Shown here: one piece after another, positions 59,677 to 64,000 of the stretch
How the letters are laid out: each line of letters starts with the position of its first letter
Numbering within the stretch: position 1 is the first letter of the stretch
NCBI GenBank assembly: GCA_947034895.1
Contig: OX344762.1
Coordinates: forward strand, 71,232,981 to 71,296,980
Direction: 5' to 3'
Origin: Rhytidiadelphus loreus
Taxonomy: Eukaryota; Streptophyta; Bryopsida; Hypnales; Hylocomiaceae
Length of the DNA: 64,000 nucleotides
Position numbers and translations under genes: made by a program
Notes under the pieces: model-generated
What the model saw: only the letters and a program-made list of their open reading frames with translations
Databases searched by the model: none
What the model was told of the DNA's origin: nothing

Positions 59677-62637
59677 TTTATTTGGCTCAACGTTGTCCAA
59701 GTCTGGCTTGTCCTGGTTGATTGTGGGCACCTGCCAAGGCGGGAAACACAAGAATTAAGGCTTGATCTGCAAATATGTACACCAATCATCCTACAGCAAT
59801 TTTTACCCTTCAGTAATTCTTTCCACAAAAAGGCAAAAGAAGAACTTCGTAGAAATATCCTGCGCTTTTGATCCGTTTTCTGCAACATTCGACAATCGAT
59901 CTTTTGCTACCTTCTGCATATGGGACTATACGGTTGATAATTTGGCTTTCAATCTTTTTTGTTGCTCTGTTTCTTACTCTTTCTCCTCGGTGTTACTGAA
60001 TGGAGCAGACGTTACGTATCACTTCCTAGAATGGAGGGTAGACAAGCAGCTCACCTTACAAATAGCCCGCAGCAAGGCATAGCTAAAGGTCAACTGGTTG
60101 CTCCTGTGCTTGATGGTAAACTGGCGCCACCCGTCTTCTTCAAAAGAAGGCGGCCCTCGCACAATAACGCTTTTGTCACAAAAGGCATCAAGTTTAGGTC
60201 ACGTGCAAATTTTTCATCCATCCGCAGCTTTCAATCACCGTATTTGAATAACCTTACGCTACTAATATGACTTCCGCCTATTTCAGTCAGGGTAATTCAG
60301 GAACGAAGCCAATGAACTAGGCTGAAACTGAAGGTCAGTCTTAGACCTACTTCGGACGAAAACGGTTCATAGGAAATGGGGCCGTAGGGAAATACGAGTT
60401 CACTTTGTCAAGCGAAGCCTGCACAGCTCAACAACAGGTTCACTAAGGCAGAGGACACTGAAAGTCTAGTGGTCCTATTACCAACAGCAACTCACCTATT
60501 CATACTTTAGGTTGGGCTTGTTAGTAAGTGGTGCAAGCATGATTCACTTATAGTGGTCTTCAACTTCTCACTTAGAATAATTGCTTAAGAAATATTTCAT
60601 CAATTATTTCATACATAGAGATAATATTTTGATCTCAAAGTTGGCTCTTGTACCCAAAGATCTCTCACAGCTCAATACATCTTCCAATAATCGCACCCCT
60701 ACATACGTCAGATTCCTTGACGTGATGCAAAAATGTACCCTCTACCTAATATCGTAGGCGCTGATTCAATCATTCAAGTATTGGCCGATACCGCTTGAAC
60801 AACACATTCTGTCTCTGGGTGAAAGTTGAAGGGTACGTACCTCCGATACAAACAAGAACTGTCCAGTATTTTGAAACCCTGTAACATATCCTTCAGGCGC
60901 CTCTTCTGCTTGTCTTTTCTCCTTCTGCTTGGCTTGTTTATAAGTGCAGTCAAGAAATGGGGAGAAGTCAGAATTGCTCTGAAAATCATTTCACTGGGTT
61001 CCAGCAGTAGCCATTGGCGCTGGTTTCTGTGCTCTAGGAATTTGAATGCTCCATCATATTATGCCCAATGCAAAGACTTTTTTTTATTTGAATACTAGGA
61101 CCAAGATTCATGGTTTTAAAATGACCAATTTCATTGGTCGTATTGTGAAAAACTGAAATTCAGAAAGGGACAAATTCCATATCACCACAATCACCGAAGA
61201 ACGTTGCATATTTTAGTCAAAAAATAGATTAAAAAAATAGACAAAAGAAAGCCACAGTGCTAATAAAAGTAAGAGATCCAATTTAGGGGCTAAAAAGACA
61301 TACTAGGATCAAATCGAACAAGGCGAACAGCCAGATCCAAGTAGCGACTGAACCATGTCGCAGCCTCAGGCCCTTCGTCTACTCCCTGTCACCTCCACAA
61401 ACATGGCGTCAATTTCTTTCCACATTGATGACTCAAAACCTGCTAAGCAGAATAATCACAGAACCCAGACATCCACTGGAGCAAGGAGGATCCACACAAA
61501 CTAAGGTAGAGGCTACTAAAACCGTTTGATCCCTTCTTCAGTACATATCTGATACTAACAGGGGTCTCAGTTCTTCCAATATACTGGGTGCATGCACGAC
61601 TAGGCTAAATGTCTACGGCCATTGATTTTTGAATGGAAAAGAGGTTGTCTGCCCTGCCTTCATTAGCGGTCTACAACCTCCCACTTTGAGCGATCCCATA
61701 AGAAATTTGATAAAAGCTTGACCTAAAGAGAGTTTGGCTCTAGTACCTAAGCGAACCCTGCACTTGCATGCTTGACGACGATGAAGCATTAGAATACCTG
61801 TCCATGGAAGACGGATGGGAAGCCCACGTCCACAACATTGCCTCTTGATCTTCTTCGCAAGGGCACAGTCAATGCCTTCATGCCCGGCGCATTGATCTCT
61901 GCCACATCCTGCAAATGTCAGTGTTTCCACAGCTAAAACAGAAATTTAGATTAATTCCCAGAGATTCCAAGAGCAGTCGGGACTGTGCACCCTCCCTCTA
62001 GTGTGTAGAACTGTAGAATCAAACTGAAAAATATTATAATCACTAGAGACTTGGCACATCCTGGAGTTGGAAAATTTCTATAAAACAATTGAGAATATCG
62101 CTTGGCAAGACTATCACGACGTCAAGCTTGTATACAGAAAAGGATCTAGATTCTTTTGCATGAAGAGTTCCAAGGGCTGCTCAAGAATGTTGCCGAAGGA
62201 TATATTTCTGTGTACCTAAGGTGGCGTTGGATGGGACTGGTTCCCCTCGCAGGGCCGCCGCAGGTAGCGAAGGCTGCACCAAAGCAAGCTTGGGCGCCCT
62301 GGACATGGTAATGGTCCTCCCATTATCGGCCTTCACCACCATCCATTCTCTGTCAAGCAAGAACCCTGCATCCGCACCACCTCACTTGGATATGAAAAAC
62401 AAAACCAACAACCAAGAACAATTGAAACGCAACCTCGAACAAGAAGTCTCAACATTGCCCTTCCTAACAATGCATATGCACGCTTCGAAATCTCAAACCA
62501 AGAAGCAGGGAAGCAATTCCATCGTTGAATTGTGACGCTCTACCTGTGGAGGAGATTGCAGCGCTCGACACAGACACGCCCCTGCACGCTTTCACAGGGT
62601 AAACCAAAATCTCCACCACTGTGTAGTCCACCCCCAT
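59677..62637 (-). CDS. MOSC-domain (mARC-like) molybdenum cofactor protein, model incomplete
   Basis: Exons on the minus strand: 62637-62544, 62365-62216, 61898-61798, 61385-61304, 60978-60841, 60418-60351, 60169-60055, 59730-59677. The first encodes EILVYPVKACRGVSVSSA, the second FLLDREWMVV..RAPKLALV, the third INAPGMKALTVPL, the fourth GVDEGPEAATWFSRYLDL then RLVRF, the sixth PFPMNRFRPN, the seventh VIVRGPPSFEEDGWRQFTI and the eighth VPTINQD. The order matches the MOSC N-terminal beta-barrel plus MOSC domain of plant and animal mARC-type amidoxime-reducing proteins. Exon 4 ends in phase 1 but exon 5 needs phase 0, so a small exon or an indel is missing. The seventh exon has LLRAICK where the family has CSRCK; the second Cys (the Mo ligand in human mARC1) is kept. 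The C-terminal exon or exons are uncertain; a candidate last exon is 59177-59092. It could be a diverged functional gene or an early pseudogene. Confidence 0.8.
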
Positions 62638-64000
62638 CGTTGCTACACTGAGGATTCCCCAACAAATAGCTCTCTATGAACGATCGACCTTCACTCTCAC
62701 TGCAGACTTTCGACTCTGATGCTCTTTCACTTATTATACCCGCCAGTCCCAAACTGTCCCCAAATTTACGACTCAAGAAAGAGTCGCATTACCCAGGGAG
62801 TCGGTCACATGCAGTACTAAGGTAGGAGGTTCATAAATCACCCATTTAAGCATACCTACCTCATCAATGATAGCAGTAGATATTTCAAGGAGCATATCAC
62901 TCGGTCCTAGATAGAGGACGCATTTAGAACCCGGTCGATTTCAGGACCTCCTACCTTATAGATTCTTTCACATTCTGTCGTATTTTTGCATACTTTTCTA
63001 GGACTGTCCAATTCTACCTTGACAGGAAGCTTCCGAGGGTCACTTTTGAGACGTGCTAAGTTAGTGGGGGTAGCATGGTGTCTGGAAATTATTCTACACT
63101 TGGCAGTCTTGCGATTGATTCCATGAGGGACATGAACTGTAATTGGTCATGATTGTATAAACTGCTCGTAGCGTGAATAGCAAGCAAAATTCTGACATGT
63201 AAAAAAGGCACGCCCTGGGTAGTAGTACCGGTAGCCATTGCAGGTTGCGTGCTCCGCACTTTTGACAAGTCAAAGAGGTTTGGACGACGTGAATGCGACG
63301 GGAGACATCCTTCCTTCCTGTCTTGCAAATATCAGAAATTATATCAGAAATTACGTCTTGTGGTATGTTCGCACTTGATGTTAGGGGAGTGATGCTTGCA
63401 ATGTGAATCCGGTCCAGAAGTCGGTCTAAATTCGTTCCTCAGACCCTCACTAACAACACTCTTTAACACTAAGTGAGGACATACCTTTGGGCTCCTCACC
63501 TTATTGAATTATTGAATTGTTGTTGGGATTGTCACTGCTGGGCCCAATGCAAAGTCACGCTGACTGTGCACTCCATTCGGTGCATTTTCTTGGGCTCATG
63601 AAGGTCACCAAAGCGTTGGTATCGCGACCTGCCCATCGCCACGTCCACGGCGACCGTTTCATTCAGGAGAACAGTTTGTTATACAGAATCACTTGCTATG
63701 TTATGTGTGCAGGTTAAGGGGTTGTAACACATGGGACGGAAACTCCTTCAACGATGACGTTTGCGGTTCTAGCGGGGTGTCCTGTGAACCCACCATTTTT
63801 TTTTCCTGCGCATTTCAATTTTTTTCTTGTACGGGTTTCAAGGTCGCGATGCTCAAGCTATGAATTCCCTGGCGACGAAGGAATGCAGCCCTTGTCGTTT
63901 GTTCCATTCTTGCATGCTTTGATCATGGGTGTATTACTTCGTCTCCAGAGATTCCACAACTGCGAACTGCTTGGACATTCATGCTTGCTTCTTGCGATTA
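62638..64000. other. Upstream region of the MOSC gene and window edge
   Basis: Composition is balanced. No complete gene is recognised. Near 63860 a plus-strand ATG begins a short frame with LATKECSPC, which weakly recalls the N-terminus of plant pterin-4a-carbinolamine dehydratases, but a stop or splice follows soon and the window ends at 64000. Confidence 0.25.

Noticed and set aside
61613..61930. 105-codon minus-strand open frame as a separate Cys-rich protein
   Set aside because: It is an out-of-frame reading of MOSC exon 3 (61898-61798); the MOSC frame joins its neighbours in phase.

Overview
The window is nuclear DNA of a land plant. The coding sequences are interrupted by GT-AG introns, the elongator tRNA-Met carries the short intron typical of plants, and there is an ABI3/VP1 B3 transcription factor, a CDPK and a DC1 zinc-finger protein, all plant families. 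Coding exons are fairly GC-rich and sit in very AT-rich, repeat-laden spacers, roughly one gene per 9-10 kb. The ABI3-type gene with a short N-terminus, a CDPK without introns and a compact exportin-T gene suggest a non-flowering plant, perhaps a bryophyte. That placement is an inference; the species cannot be read from the window.

Layout. 1-5180 (+): six-exon ABI3/VP1-like regulator with B1, B2 and B3 domains, preceded by a duplicated block that contains a G-box. 14069-15832 (+): intronless calcium-dependent protein kinase. 23490-24341 (+): single-exon protein with four DC1 zinc fingers. 32537-27011 (-): fifteen-exon exportin-T (PAUSED/XPOT) gene. 53853-58430 (+): twelve-exon NSUN6-type RNA cytosine-5 methyltransferase with a PUA domain. 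58801-58884 (+): intron-containing tRNA-Met(CAT). 62637 to about 59677 (-): mARC-like MOSC-domain gene whose ends and one splice junction do not fully resolve. I rebuilt each multi-exon gene by joining exons at GT/AG sites with matching phases.

Functionally, exportin-T (nuclear tRNA export), the NSUN6-type enzyme (tRNA/RNA m5C) and the tRNA gene share an RNA theme. ABI3 and the CDPK belong to abscisic-acid, desiccation and calcium signalling. Plant genes are not organised in operons, so the neighbourhood is probably incidental.

The spacers are a dense collection of non-autonomous DNA elements. The most striking is a family of about 0.5-1.7 kb elements whose ends read TTAA-CCCCTAAAGG ... CCTTTAGGGG-TTAA (complete or nearly complete copies at 9408, 17563, 24712, 34920, 36223, 41600 and 52542, plus solo ends). 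TTAA flanks and CCC-starting termini are the hallmark of the piggyBac superfamily, which is unusual in land plants. Other elements are a CACTA-type MITE with ATT duplications (49748-49902), PIF/Harbinger-like MITEs with TAA duplications (46278-46808, 51728-52088), several foldback elements, a candidate tRNA-derived SINE pair, a 495-bp tandem duplication, a 50-bp minisatellite and a 30-bp tandem repeat. No transposase or reverse transcriptase ORF was recognised, and there is no CRISPR array or rRNA gene.
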